Positions 47,728-61,900 of a DNA stretch of 64,000 nt are shown in pieces (positions within the stretch are counted from its first letter, which is position 1; the number at the start of each line of letters is the position of its first letter). This stretch comes from Macrocybe gigantea (Eukaryota > Basidiomycota > Agaricomycetes > Agaricales > Callistosporiaceae), in NCBI GenBank assembly GCA_011319805.1, contig SJRY01000261.1, positions 186,001 to 250,000 on the forward strand, read 5' to 3'. The translations under genes and the position numbers were made by a program. The notes under the pieces were generated by a model. The model made no database searches. It saw only the letters and a list, made by a program, of their open reading frames with translations, and was not told the origin of the DNA.

Positions 47728-50700
47728 GGACGCAGTCGAAGTCAAATGTCCAAGCATGTTTAGAGCCCATGCAGACAGGCAACATTGAGTTGATCACGTA
47801 ATTCATTCCCATGCCCACCACGGTCTGACTTCCAATTGACACGACACCTGCCTTGCGTATACCGACCGTTTAATTATCGGCATGGAATACGCCGCTTCCT
47901 GACGTGGGTTCGCCAGAAGAATGAACATGGGCCCATTTGGTCTCCGGCGGGCTTGCCAGGAAATCTCCGCAACCCCCTTTTCATGTCAATTGAAAAACTT
48001 ACAGGTATTTGTGCAACAGTTCAGACAACGTTGCAGCATAGGTACGAAGGCTCGAGTTAATGGCCAACTTTGCGACCCAAACCTCCCAATAATGAGTGCG
48101 TTCTAGCATTCTTCTGGTTCAGTTCTTGGACGGCAAAGCCCGTGAGCGTCGTGAAATTTGGTTCTCAGAATGACGCGACGAGCAAACAAATGATAAGATG
48201 CCATGTAAAGATGGAGCTTACACAGCTTTTTATATCCAACATCGAAGCAGAGCTTCCAACGAAGGACCGCAACAGACGGGTCTTATGGGATCATCACTAT
48301 CTTTTCCCTTTGGTACCTCTCGTCTGCACGGGCGTGCTTCCATCTCAGAAATCCCGGACAGATGAGTGTCCGAATTTGAGAGATCCATCAATGTCGCCTG
48401 TCAACGCATATCGAGAAATCTACCCTCCTAGGCTGACTATTCCAGTCGTCGAAAACTTAGGATTTCGATCTCGATCCCGATTCTCTATCTCACGACCTCT
48501 GTGCCCCTGCGAATGTCGCACAACTTGTCATTGCTTCTTTATCTCCGCCTACTTGACGGAGAAGCCAGCCACCGCAACCAGCTGGCCGTCTCATGTCGCA
48601 ACAGGGGAGCGTCCATGCCTTCAGGACAAGTGTCGCGTTTAGATTTTTGAAGATCCTGGTCATTCTACGCTGCGCCCGAGATGACGCGCACCAACCGGAT
48701 TGATACTGTCGACGCGGATATCCTCGGCTAGTCTCATGCGATCATAGCCCTGTCGCGAAGTTGCCACGGAATCACGCGAGGGGAATTCAGTTTTCTCCGA
48801 CTTAGACTAAATCGTTCTCACCTGTTGTTCCTCCTCTTGTAGACCTGGCCGTGCACAACGTCATACCCAAACAAGGCCACATCGACGAAGGCCATAAAAC
48901 CCGCGGTAATTTTCAGGGTTGACCGACGTGATGGCTAGACTCGCGGCAACGTGTGCTTGCGTCCTTTGCTTTAACCGCCGAAGGTTAGTTGCATCCAGGA
49001 CATGCGCCACTCGTAAATTTCAGCACAACCTTTTCCGGCTTCCCACCCTCGTCGTAAAGAGATTCCTTTCGCACCGATTCAGAGGCGCCGACGCACATGC
49101 TTGCATGACGTCTCTTCGGTGCTTCGCATTTTTGTCATGCGAACACCAGAGAGCGGACGTCTCTTCATGCCGGTTTTGAATTTTAACTTTTACGAATGAC
49201 TTAATTGGCAAACAGCAACTCTGTGGGTTAACAATGCGTGCCACAGAAGAGCTATCTCCAACGCGAATCTCCGGAACGACAACCTATTCCTCCGGCAGGT
49301 AGGACTCGAAGTTTTTCCTGACTTGTCGTGACTAGCTAAAGTACAGAAAGCTGCAGGGAAACGTTGGAGGGTGCCCTGATCCTGAGCGGCTATCTACTGC
49401 GACAGCCGGCGGAATACCCGGTCCGCGGTCGGCCTCCCCCATGGTCTGTTCGGCAGCCTTCTATCTCGCAAGGCGGAGCCCATAAATTACAGCCGTTGCC
49501 ACTGTATTATTCGCGTCATCAGTTCCAGGAATTGAATGACAAGCGTAGGTTCTGAATACGCCCATGCGCTTCCGGAAGCACAGTGTAGTCCCGCATGATC
49601 AAGTCTCGATCAACACTCAAGAAGATGGTGCTGCACTATCTCCATTTGGCGGACGAGGCGTCTCTATAAGGTCTCATGATCCAATCAACGTAGCGCGCAA
49701 TGTTTCGCTATCGCTGCTTCTGCGGTGAGGGCTTATATATATTCTTGTTACTTGGTTGTTCTAATATAATATAGTTTAGGCAAGAGCTAGAAAATTTGCA
49801 CTCCAACCCGTGTCTGGTCCGATGACAACATGAACCACATGCATCAACCATATGGCCCGTTATATTTTCTTATATTGCGGAGGGTTGACGCCAACCTCGC
49901 CAACCCCTGTGAGCCAATTTCTCAGCAATAACCGACCATTTGTCACCCGCGCTGACTGCTACTACTAATCTGGCAATTTGTGATCAGCAGAATGGCGCAC
50001 TCGTACCCCGTACTCCTTCAGCAAGCCCTGCCTACGTGGGCAAGGAATAGGGCAGAACCAGTGATAAACCGTTCAGCCAGAGATTCGAATGCCCCTCCTG
50101 AAAGCAGGAACGAATAGCTGACGCGGATGCAAATACCAAAATAGACGCATTCCACAATGGGAATAGAAAATATGTGTAAACAAGGGGGGGTTCGTGTGGT
50201 GCACCGTCGGCTGCAAATTCCGAATATATTCGATCGCCGCTAATATCGATCGTCCTGCAAAATACAGATCCGGACTTTCGGAGTGCGGCCTCCGAATGAA
50301 CGTGACCACTCTTGGCAGGGTCACACCTTGCTGTTACCCCAGATTTGAATTTGAATGCGGCCCAGCCAGGTCTGGCCTATGCTTTCTCTCCATCGTTGCT
50401 TTTCCCTTGAGGTCGATTCGTCTTACTTTCGCTTCATGAGGATGACTCGCAAGGCTCAGGAAAAGACAAAGGATGGTCACCCAACATTTTGAGCTGCTGT
50501 CGTTCCCCTTCAGGTATGCAGGATTATATTTCATGCAGTCACTGCTGGATCCAAGCGCCGCGGCTTGACAATAATCATTGTTCGACCTCGTGTCAAGCTA
50601 ACGGCCTCAGTACAGTTTTTCCGCCTCTTAATGAAAGTCCCTGCCTATCTTTTTCATCCAAGACTTCCTATCTTATCTCTCCGACGGTGCAATATCCGCA

Positions 50701-53700
50701 GTCTTTCGAACGGGCCAAATTGAACGTTCAGCTCATAAGCTGGGTATAAAGTTCGTTATCTCTGAGCAGGTCTCCCATTTCGTCGCGCAATAAGGATCAT
50801 AAAGGACGTCCGATGAACGTACATTTCAGAACTTCCACGAAACACAATGGAGCATTCTTTCTTGTCAAAGACAAGGCACGATTGTGAACACGCGCTTCTG
50901 CACATTAGCAGGCGCCGGTATTTTTGGCGCCTGTAGTTCCGAGATCCCTGGAATTGAGTGCGTCCCGTCCCATGATCTCCCAAGAACACCGTTCACACGC
51001 ATCCGATGTGTGAAACCGCAAGCTTCTTGACCGGTGCATCTAACGATATCGTCGGATGTATTGAACAGCCAGCCTAGTTCTAATGCGAGACAGGGAGTCA
51101 TCGCCTCTGATCGCGACGACAATGGCCTGTCATTTAAGATTTTTTTTGAACGCAGAGCTGTGCGCTTCTGCAAGACTTTTTGGGATCCAATTCCCGCAAT
51201 TGGAGCTTCACTTGGCGCTGTGCTCCTGTGCATTCAACCCCTCACATGCATATCTTCCGACGGGGCCGCTGTTTCAGCCAGCAATCCCATTTCCTGCGTC
51301 CCAAACGGCACCTCGATCGGCTATTCCTGCGAGGAAGAGGTGCAGGCAGCTAATGAATGAATCCTGGGCCACTCTGCGCAGAATGCTGTGTATATGGGGA
51401 AATAGAAGCACACCCAATTAAACCTCCGTTTTGCATATGCCGATTGGAGTCTTTGGAGCGCTCACCCACGCTTCATGCCTGGGCTGCCTGAACAATTGAC
51501 ACCTGGGTTTATGGAGAACAGAATGGAAGACAGGAAGACAGCCCGATGCTCATTGGCCCGGGGACATTCCTCAGCTGCGCAAAGACCGATCGCGTGCGCA
51601 TATGGGTTTCACTCGCGACGGTGCTCACAAACAGACTGACGGCAGTGCTCCAATTGTGAGAGTGAGAACGCCGACGAGGAACAAGTAATGGAAGCAGGTC
51701 CCCATATCCGCCTTTGCGCAGGATGTTTCGTCTGGCTGCGTTACGTAGAGACTCTGAATAACCCCATTCACGGGCTAACGTACAGGGGGAGGATCTAGTT
51801 TTCCTTCTCAGCATGTGATCCCAATAGCTAACGCCGCTGGAGTTTCTAGAAGACGACGCTAGAAGTTAATTTCCACTGCAGATAGCCCTTATGCGTATGG
51901 CGTGGTTAAGAGGCTCGGTCCCGACGTTTGTAGACTAGCCTAGGCAGCGAGTTCAACGGCCGTCTCTCTTTGCGCTGCATTCGCTGACAAGGTCATACTG
52001 GGCCCTTACCTCCGACAACGCCTCGGACTTTGCCTTTCCCACAAATCATTCGAGTTGGGGCAGTTGCTGGACAGAGGGGACAACCGTCGAAAAAGACAAA
52101 CGTCGCATTGTTGACGGCTGATCGCCGTCTCATAGCAGTCGTATCCTGCTCAGCCTGCTTTCGCAGCGACATCTCTTCACATGGCGGCATTTCAAAATCT
52201 GCATTCCCATCGGATGTGTTCTCAAGTCCGCCATGTCAGATCCAATTGCTGAAAGGGACGAGTTCACGCGGGTCGTGCGGATGGACAAAGCCGCGAAATA
52301 GTTCAAAATCGAATTGCCTTATTTCGTATTCTTCATGCCTTGCTCCAGACTTCGCGTTCAGGACGCAGGGCGTGTAATCGGTCTGAGGTTAAAACTACAG
52401 GCTGTGTTGACCCCTAGAAACAAACCTCAGCAATGCAGGAGGCTCAACCATCCGACGCACCTTGAAACCCTGTTCCGCTTAAGAAGTTTGGAGCTTATCA
52501 ATTTAGGCTCTTGACTGGCTGTCATTCGAATCCACTCCTGTGATTCATGAAGTTGGAACGGAACGGAACGGACCACGAATCCAGAAGGGGAGCGAATAAA
52601 ATGCTCCCCTGCCAAGGTGCGCTTTTCTCTACAGTGTTTAGGTTCAGCACCAGACGTCCAATTGACCAAGCTAGAACATTGAAAAGTTCTCTTCATGTAT
52701 GAAGCGGTGAATAATGTAGACAGGTCAATTGAGTTGGCTTATCTCACCAGACAAGAGGAGTAAGGGTGGGGTTCGTGTGGTTCCCGGAGTGACTCGGTGT
52801 TGCTGTATTTGGGGTGTGGTGCCCGAGGTGGGTCAGTGGAATGTACTCTGGAGAGGAGACTCGCCAAATGCCTTTTTCGTATTCGTCCCGAGCGTGGCAC
52901 TGTAACAAGTTTCGTAAGATGAATACGGTTCCTGTCCTCGTGAGACTGAGGAAATGGGCGCGAAATGCAAAGAGAACATGTATAGAACAATGACAGGTCG
53001 CTGAGTATCTATCTGCTTGCGGAACATTGCCAACGCTCTGCCGTCCTGAGGCGACCGTCGCCGTCGCCACAGCGCCGTTCGCTGGATCGAGACTATCGGG
53101 TGCGTGACCGCTTCGACCGACTGCGCTGGCGTTTCTTCGGGAAAGGACGTGGCCAAGCCTGGGCCGGGGCTCTGACTTCAGACACGTCATCAGACATGTG
53201 CGAGTCGTGCGTTCGACGAGGGGCAGAGAGCTCGTTAATCGGCGCAAGGGGATGAGTGGGGGGGGGGGACGGGGCAAAGGGCTGTGTTTCGAGATGCGCA
53301 AGTCACCGGGGCTCGACTGCGGCGACTTGACTTGCAATGCACTCACCCTGGCGATAATGACGAAGTGAAAGGGCATGGGTAAGGGACATGTGATAAGGGA
53401 GATTTCAAAAAGACGGAAAAAAAGGAGGAGACATTACCGGCGGGAGGCGCGATCGCCTGTCCTCAGTGCGCACACAGCCCTGCCATTAAGCATGTTTTCT
53501 TTCTCCCATCACTCTCCTTCTAGCTTGCGAGCGACGGTGAACGGACAATGCGTTGAAACGTCCCTGCTTGTTCATTTCCGGGCGATAGGGCTACGCGCGG
53601 ATGGGAAAAAGAAAATCAAAAAAAGAAAAGGTTCAAGAAGCAGTCCGTCCTCGATTTGAGGCTTGAATGCAACAACGTTTTAGGGCATTTGTTTGTCCGT

Positions 53701-56700
53701 GGGCCCTTGTGGGCGGTGGAGCGATGCCAATGCCGTGAGCCTCCTCCTTGCATCGTAGAGAGAGTTCTCTGAGATCGCGCATAGTCGTAAAAGGAGTAAT
53801 TTGTATAAACGTAGAGTTCAGCTGACTGGTTGGAACAATAGAAAGGTTGTCATCGTCCCGAGCGCTTTGTCGATCGGCTTGATACTTTGTTCTTGGAAAA
53901 AAAGCAGAAAAAGTTCCGTTCAGCTGACCGCCGGGTCAACAAAGCCAACAAGCGGACGACTGCGCGGAGTGGCCAAATACGCGCATTCGATCGTCTCTGG
54001 CCCCGTGCTACACAGAACAATGCAAGCGCCGCAAGGAGAACAATTTCGCCTGTCTTCTTCTGCTCCTTTCTTCATGCTCAGCGAATTGTCAAGAATGAAC
54101 GAGGTTCGTGTTCATTCCTTCGTGCGACAGACGAAATGGGCAGTGTGCGCGTCTTCTCGTCGTCAATAACCCAATAATTTTGAACATCTTTGGCGCCCTC
54201 CGAGCTTCGAATTCATTCGCCTGCAAATTTACATGTAATCGGGTGTCGTCCGTTTGGTCCCTTTTTTTCATTCTTCCGACCTAGCCCGGGTCGCCGCTCA
54301 ACGTTAGCCTGACCTCGCCGTTCGCAGTTTTCCTTGTCACGGTCTGGTCGAGAAGGAAAGGACGCCCATTTGCTCAAAAAATGTCTACGCGTTTTTTTGT
54401 TTCTTCGTCCACTTTCCTTTCATATACGCATGCTCACGCGCCACGCCCGACCACAGCATTGTCATAACGCGCATCCGCGCTCCATTTGAGACCTGCCATA
54501 TTCGTGCGCCCTCTGCCGATCTGTTCAGGCGATTGACGTCCAGCGAGGGCAAGGAACTAATGCGCCCGCAGCGCACGAGCCTTGCATGCCAAGCGAGCTG
54601 CGTGGGCGTGCGTTCTGTTCTGCCTCGGGCCAGAACATGCCTGTCAGCGACATGACGTGCGAGAAAGTCAGCGACTCGCTTTTGCATGAGTTTAGGTTAT
54701 TCATATTGCCTGGCCCTTACTCCTCGAAATGGTCGACTGAGCCGATGAAGCCAGGTGCTGAAGCGAGGAAGGCGTGTTCTGTTTTCGTATTCGAAGAACG
54801 TGCTTTCCTCTTCCGTTTTGTCTAATGCGACTTTAACGAGTAAGTGTGCGTGCGTTGCCTCTTTTACTCCAGCAGATGGGCGCTAGCGCTCGGCGCTGAT
54901 GACTCATTCGTGTTCATCTCAGTTCACTTCTCATGTCCATGTACTCATTCCTCTTGAACAAGGCCAGCCACAAAGAAGCAAATGGAAGGGAAAAAAAACA
55001 CTAGACACAGCCCCCTCCCAGCGCTCGCCTGTCACGGAACTTGATGAATCCTCTGCGTCATGTCCCCGTCGCTTCGAAGTCCTTTCGTTCTGAATGCTTC
55101 TATTTGTCACCTGTCTATATACTTGAATTCGTCGTGCGGGGCCGCCGTGCCGTGTCGAGCACGCTACTCTTACAATTAAGACCAGGCTCGTGGTGCGGCG
55201 TGACCCTTTAAGGAAAGGTGAAAATAGGGAAAGAAAGGACGGAGGATGCAGGCAAGAAAAAAAGAAATAAACAGGCAAACAGGCCGCCGTGGGTTCGTGG
55301 AACATTCTTTTCTTCATTCATTTGCCCTTTTCCTCTTCTTTTTTTTTCAAAAAAAAAAACCTTTTTGCTCTGCTTGTTGGTTTTGCCCATATCCAGCCAA
55401 AGTCCGCGATGGCCGCTGAGTCGAGAGCGGTAGGACTCTTGTGTCGCGACGGAGCATGTGTGATCGTCTTTTCTTGTTCAGTTTTCGGCGCTTCCTTTCT
55501 TTGTCGTTCTGACGGGCACAGGCCCCGATCCCGGACGTGCGATGCTTCGTCTGTAGCGCTATCGTGGCGTGCAGAACCTTAAGGCGTTGAGTTTTAGGCG
55601 CACGCTGGCCGTGCGTGGGCTTGCTTTATGTCATGAGCTATGCAGGACGCGCTAGAAGGGACGTCCAGCGGACGATTTTCGACCTGCGAGGTTAGCGCCT
55701 CCCCTGAATTTTAATTATCTAGACTCGCTCTTCCGTTGCCGTGTTTTTCGTCGATGCGAGGGTGTTTCGGAAATGGGCCTTCTGGCCGTGGTAGCGTTTT
55801 GGCAGAGGATCGTCGGTCTGCGTGGTCCGTTTTGCTATCTGTTCGGGCACTGGTCATCCGGTCGGCGCTCGAAGTATGCTCCGGTGCTAAAGCGATCGTT
55901 GCATTGGATGAAAGGTAAACAGATGTATAGACGTAGGGCAGGACGGTGCGGTGGCGACGGGGCTGTCCCGCCAGGGGAGCAGCAAAGGCAACGGGAAAAA
56001 AAAAAGGTAGTCCGTGCAGCAAGCCCGTATCTTCTGATGCAGAGCACGGCATCTTGGAAAAAAAAAACAACTATCGTCGTCGTCATCGAGGGAGGTCTCG
56101 CATCATTCCGTGTGGGGCAGGACGCTCGAATCTGGTCCTCCTGTTGCGAGCAATATTTTCTTTAATTGATTTAGAGGTGTCGAGAGCGCACAATCACGAT
56201 GACCCTGTATCGAGATGTCAAAGAGGCTTGGATTGGGATTGCCTGTGTAGGGATGTCGCTGATGGAGGTCGGGGCCTTTGGTGTGCTGATCATGGTTTCT
56301 GTCAGAACTGTCAGATTTCTATTTTATTTTTTTTCTTCAACTGATTGTCGTGGTTTGGGGGAAAAGCTGGAGTGAACGGATGCTCGCGGGATGGTGGACC
56401 CCATGGGTATCTCAATGCAGTGTGGTTCGCTGGTTCGCTGGTTCGTTCTCATCGTTGCATCTCAACTAAGCCAAGTGTCGAGAGTTTGCTCCGCGAAGCT
56501 ATGCAGCTGCAATGATATCACACACGTTCCCATCATACCAATGATTGTTTTTCTTTATGTATATCGTACATGTTCTCTCTCTCCCTCTATTTGATCAACC
56601 CTGGGGTGCGTGGCTCGCCAAGTCGGGTTGCGGTCTCGTCTCGGAGACAAAATAAGGCGGAAAGGAAGGAAGGCCGGGGCAGTGATGGATCGAGACATGG

Positions 56701-57265
56701 CCGAGAGGCGCTGGCGCACACAGGTCGAAGAGAGAAGCATCAGGAAGCAAGAGGATGGCTGTTGATATTTGCCGAATGAAGTTGGTCTGCTCTCCAGTCG
56801 TGTGGGCTATATTCTGTTTGCTGTGTCGGATTAGAGGGAGCAAAGCCGGAACGAATGGAGATTTGAAGTTTCTTTTCTTCTTTTTTTTTTTTTTTTCATT
56901 TGAAAGCAGGATAGCTCCGGAGGTGGAAAGGCGAATATTCCTCGATCGAAACGGACGAAACGAGTTGGCTGTGACGAAGGGGTGGGGATTCGTTGCGGGC
57001 TTCAGGTGAATGGCCGTGTTGAGGCGTGGCCGCGTGGACGTGGGAGCGTTGGAGTGCCGAACGAGCCGAGGACAAGCGTGGGTTGGGGGGACCCGAGAGA
57101 ACGGAACGGGCAGACAAATATGCCGTTTCAGTTGTCCAGGGGAGTGGAGTGTCCCGGGTCAGAGGGAGTTCCGGGGTCCAGATTGAATTATCCCGATATG
57201 GGATCGACCCTAGCCAGTGGAGGACATACAAATCCGGCTCAGCAGCGAGTCCGCCTCCATCCCTA
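47728..57265. other. 9.5-kb region with no supported gene
   Basis: Many ORFs of 60-210 codons occur on both strands but none shows a domain, signal peptide or consistent exon chain. 47.8-52.7 kb is ordinary mixed sequence; I saw no reverse transcriptase, transposase, LTR or terminal repeats. From about 53.3 kb to the GATA gene it becomes rich in A- or T-homopolymers (T9CA11 at 55339-55359, T16 at 56881-56896), with a G9 run near 53257. It may hold long upstream regulation or a non-coding RNA for the GATA gene. Confidence 0.4.
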
Positions 57266-58973
57266 ATGGACCCCCTTCAGTTTGACGGCTACGCTTCCTT
57301 CTCAGATTCTTCCTCTACCCCTCGCACACCCTCACCGAACGATATGCATTATCAGCCTCAGTACAAGCAGCAGCAGCAGCACCATCTAGACCTCGAACCA
57401 CGTATCTATGAGCATGACCCCGTCGTCGCGCTCGGCCCTGACCAACACTACTGGAGCCCATCGCAGCATCCGCCCCAGTCTTTCGCCTTTGCAGGTGCAC
57501 GAGGCTCTCTCTTGCAGGAGCTTTACGATGCAGACATCGCCGAACAGCAGCATCCACACCAGGCTTATGTCGAGCCAGCCGCCGATTCGCCCTTTGCTGT
57601 CAGTGAGTCGTGGTCCCGCACATCCCACAGCAGCAGCCCCACCATCATCAGCAGCAACAACAACAACCGCAGCACGCGCGGCACCCTGATTATACCATGA
57701 TGCGTCGCGCCACGTTCCCGTACGTCAGGCAGGACCGCGACGACGGCCCCATCATGCACCAACACCCGCCCTTCATGCCCCCGCACCACCAAGATTCGCT
57801 GCCATCATACCCCTCGCGCCAGGATGCCCTGTATGGCGAGCCGCTGTCCCTTCCCTCAGACCATCACTCCCCCTCCCTCCAAAACGACCGATACATGCCC
57901 TCCATCACGTCTTCGCCGCACCAGCCTTTCCACGAATTCGACGACAACACCGCTATCAAGCTGGAGGACACTGCCCCCATGATGGTGCCCTCTCAGACGC
58001 CCTTTTACCGCCCTCCTTCCGCGTCGTCGTCCTGCCACCCGATGACCATGTCATATCTCTCACCACACACGGGCCTCCCCGTTCAGCACACAGATGACGC
58101 CGCGTCCAAGGAGACGCAATATCTCCGTCGTCGGTGCTTCAACTGCCACACCACCGAGCCGCCCTCCTGGCGCCGCTCGACGCTCAACCCAGGCAAAATA
58201 GTGTGCAACAAGTGCGGCCTTTACGAACGCACGCACCTCCGACCGCGCCCGCTCCGCTTCGACGAGCTCCGTGCCGGCAACAAAGCACGCAAGCAGTCAA
58301 AGGGCGCCGTCAGCCCAAAGGCTAACCTGGCCGTCAAGAAAGAGCCCCGCGAGTACGGCCTCGTCCGCCGCAGCTCCGTGTCTTCGTCCTCTTCCGTCCA
58401 TTCCGGAAGCGGTGCGAGCGATTGGGACGATAATGGTGTGTTTTGCAAGAACGCGTTTTCTCAGGCCTCCCACTGAAATCACCTCGAAAATTCCCGTTTG
58501 TCATGATTTCTCCCAGCTTCTGTTTATTCCTCAGGATCTGCGCCCCCGACTTCGTTCAATTCGCCCAACGCGGGCTCGTTCCCGCTTTCTCGCGACTCGC
58601 AATCCCCACCGCGCGACGGCGGCATCCGCCTTCCCAATGCGTCTCTCTCTGATCTCATACCACCCCCGTCGACTTCCACGCCGCAGCAGCAGCAACGGCC
58701 GCTTCCCCAGCCCTCGCCGAACCCGCGCAAGGCCCACACCGTTCCCGCCTACTTTTCACCGCCCAACTCGGCCGCTAGCGTCAATGCTTCTGCGATGCAG
58801 CAGCAACAACAGACGTACTTTAGGCGCGATTCGGTCTCGAGACCATTGCCGAGGAGCCGGCAACGGAGCAGGAGAGTGCTGCGCCGGCGTCTGCGGCGAA
58901 TGGAGTAGAAGACGCGGTGGCAGCTCCGTTGATGCAGAGCCCCGTTCCCGCTGCGGCCGAGGTGTCCATCTGA
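57266..58973 (+). CDS. GATA-type zinc finger transcription factor
   Basis: Starts MDPLQFDGYASFSDSSSTPR at 57266. The N-terminal half is disordered, rich in His, Gln and Pro (HHHQQQQQQ). The single finger reads CFNCHTTEPPSWRRSTLNPG then KIVCNKCGLYERTHLRPRPL, a C-X2-C-X19-C-X2-C arrangement with a basic flank. This finger class is typical of basidiomycetes. Its loop is two residues longer than the X17 of AreA-type fungal fingers, so the binding site may differ. One intron (GTGTGT donor, about 58437-58533) precedes a Pro/Gln-rich tail. Two -1 steps are needed: near 57603-57612, before VVPHIPQQQPHHH, and at 58833-58834, giving DSGLETIAEEPATEQE. The stop is at 58971-58973. Confidence 0.85.
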
Positions 58974-61900
58974 GCGCCGTCGTAGTCAAAACATTTTTCT
59001 ATCGCATTTGAAGGTCCCGTTCCCGTAACCTCCACGCGATACCACCATCCACACCCATGATATCCCCTCGTCCGTCGATATTTATTCCACTCCACCTAGC
59101 TTTTTTTCAAAACCAAAATGAAGAGAAGATTGTACCATTTTGGGGAAAAAGATTTTTTTTTTCATTTTTCTCTTCGTCAAAAGCGACCGATGTATCATTT
59201 TTTTTTTCACCCCCCTCCCTGCAACGAACCATATTTTACCTGTGTCTCTATCGAACTCGCCACCCTCACTCTCCAATTTGCACTCGAAGCTGTATACATC
59301 CTCTTGGAGTTCTTGGGACCTTTTTTTTTTTTCCCTTTTCTTACCTGTCTTTTCGCCTCCACCCTGCCGAACGTCTCTTTTTATTTATTTATTATCTCTA
59401 TTCTCGACATCGAATACCCCAATCGCCGAAATTCTTCTGAAAAACCTTTTATTTTCCATCTCCCTTCTCTCTGCCTGGCGCCGGGGACGACAGTCGATTC
59501 CAGTCTGCGATCTCAAGGGAGTTATACCACTGCCTTCTGCTCCCGTGTCACATGTGCAATACCGAAGAGTTTTGTTTCATCTGCCTCCCTTCCACACCTT
59601 GACATATGCGCGTCTTTTCGGACTTGTTATCTTTGTTTATCGTCCTCCGTTGTCCTGTTCGTCTCTTTGCTTGTTCTTTTACTTTGCCTTCGACTTAGAA
59701 TCTTGTCTTAGTAGCAATTTTTTTTTCCAATTATTTCGATAGGCAATCGAAAAAAAAATGATAATTGGAAGACGACAAAAAATGTGTGAATGGATTTTGA
59801 TGTTGTGATTTTGCGAGCGTTGTCTCGGACAAGGTTGTGAAACGGACCTTGGGTCACACGTTCGTCAGCGACCAAATTACCGATCCAGGAAAGAAAAGAA
59901 GAGATGGCGCAATTGTGTGGTGGCACATGCGCATGTGTCTCGCCATAGCACGCGCGCCCAGACTATGCAACGCGAGACGCAAAAAAATTTAAAACGCGTC
60001 GGGAACTTTGAGCATCTATTTTTATTCTTATTTCATTTTCGTTTTTTTGGGGGGAGGGCAGGACGAGAATGGGCAAAGACCTTCATCGCTGTGTCGTCGA
60101 AAGAAAAGACAGAAATGAGAAAGCCAGAGCGAGGATCGAGATCAGTGGAATCCTTTCTTTTTTTAGTTGTAATATTTTTTCCACCTTTTTTTTTTTTCGT
60201 TCTGGACGGGTAGGCTATCGCAGTCTTGTCGTGTCCACGTCCCATTGTCACGTCATTATCGAGGAAAAAAAAAAGGTCAGAGAACTGGTCCCGCCAAGCG
60301 TTTGGCCATGTGCCATGTGCAAACGTCCAAGAGCATGTGGGCTCGTGTATCGCCCTATCTACTTTGCAGTGACTTATCTCCCATATCCACCGAGCTCCCG
60401 TCGCCTCTCAAGTCGTCCAACACTTGGCCTGCCCGAAGCCCTTACCCGCGAACGTCCGACCTCTGTCGATCGATGCATGGCTCGCTAGAGTTTGCGGTCG
60501 GCTTTCCGACGCGCTGCGTTCTCCGTTCGTTTGAATTTGGGATGGAATGCCTTTTCGCATACGCTCGTGTGCGTGTGTGTGGACGTCATGGATTGTTTGT
60601 CCGCTTTTGGTGCCGCCGGGACGGAGATGAGGAGGTGAAGGCCGTCTTTCTCTTTTCTTTTCTTTTTTTTTTTCTGGGACTTGGGCTGTGCAAAGCATCC
60701 GCGGGTTTTTTATGTCTACGCAGCGGGTCGTTTCATGTTCTTCATTCCGCTTCCTTGCCGAAACTTACTTGCTACCCTTGTGTTCCATCCAGCAGGAGAC
60801 GAAGAGGCGGCCCCCGAGCGATAAAAAAGAACCCGTGATCCGTGAAGCTCAAGTCGGCCCGCAAAGATTTTAGGAAAAAAAAAAAACAGGGATAATAAAC
60901 GTTGGTGATACGAGCTGCGTTCCCGTGAGCTGCGTCTTGGAAGCCGTATCATTGCCCCTCCGAAGCTCATTGATCTGAATTTTGCGCATCGTTTCACCAG
61001 CGTGTTTCGGTGATTAGCTGCACGCCATCCGCCTCCCCTTGCCCTCGTCAGCCAATTGTGTCCTCGTCACGGGTGAGTGCCGGACGGCGCCACGAGACGA
61101 ATTGTTGGCGTGATGGCACACGATGCCTGCGCCACCGTTGGAGGTATCAGATAATTTGTTTATCTGTGCCTTCTCTGCCCTGTTTCTGGTGAGCAAAGAG
61201 CCTCACGACTCCTTGCGACTCCACCAAATCATTGCACATATCATATCTCATATTGTTCTCGCCTTCGGGTCCTATCTCTTGCGTGCTCTGTCATCCATCA
61301 CGCGTCGTCGGACCGTCGCGGAAAAAGGTGAAAATGGCCCAGGTGATCTTCGTCGCACGGAGGCGAGCAGGCGCGTCCCTAGTCTTTGATATTTCTCTCA
61401 TTTCGTTTCGCTGACTTGGCTGAGACCTTCTCAGTCTTCTCCTCGGATTTGGTCGTATCGGTCGGCTGAGATCAACAGGTGAGTTAGGGCTAAACAAGCC
61501 CTGTTTGATCAGCGAGACTGGGGAATTGCTAACGAGATTGCTGAGTAAGGCTTCACCTTTGGTTCTTTGATCTTCTCGCTTAGGTTGTGGTTCGCTTCCA
61601 GGCCAAATCAGTTCTACAAGTTCTTGGGAAAACCCAGCCTCGCTGAGACGCAGACAGCCATGTGGAGCCCTCTGTATGGTACAGCGTGATCGGGATCGTT
61701 CAAGCGCTAAAACGCAGCATCGGTCAATCCAGCGATCACTGACGCATTCAGCTTTCAAGTGCGAACCGACCTCTTCCTGGTTCCGATAGGCAATGAACCA
61801 TGGTGGGTGCAGTACAGTCTATTACAGCCTAGCACAGCACGCCCTTGGAAATTAATGAACCTGCTGACCATGAATGTCAATTTGCAAACCAGAAGAAAAC

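Noticed and set aside
51034..51360. Cys-containing plus-strand ORF in the gene-poor region
   Set aside because: No signal peptide, no repeatable cysteine pattern and no plausible neighbouring exons.
52744..53376. 210-codon minus-strand ORF
   Set aside because: No domain, biased composition, lies across a G9 run in sequence without other coding signs; most likely chance.
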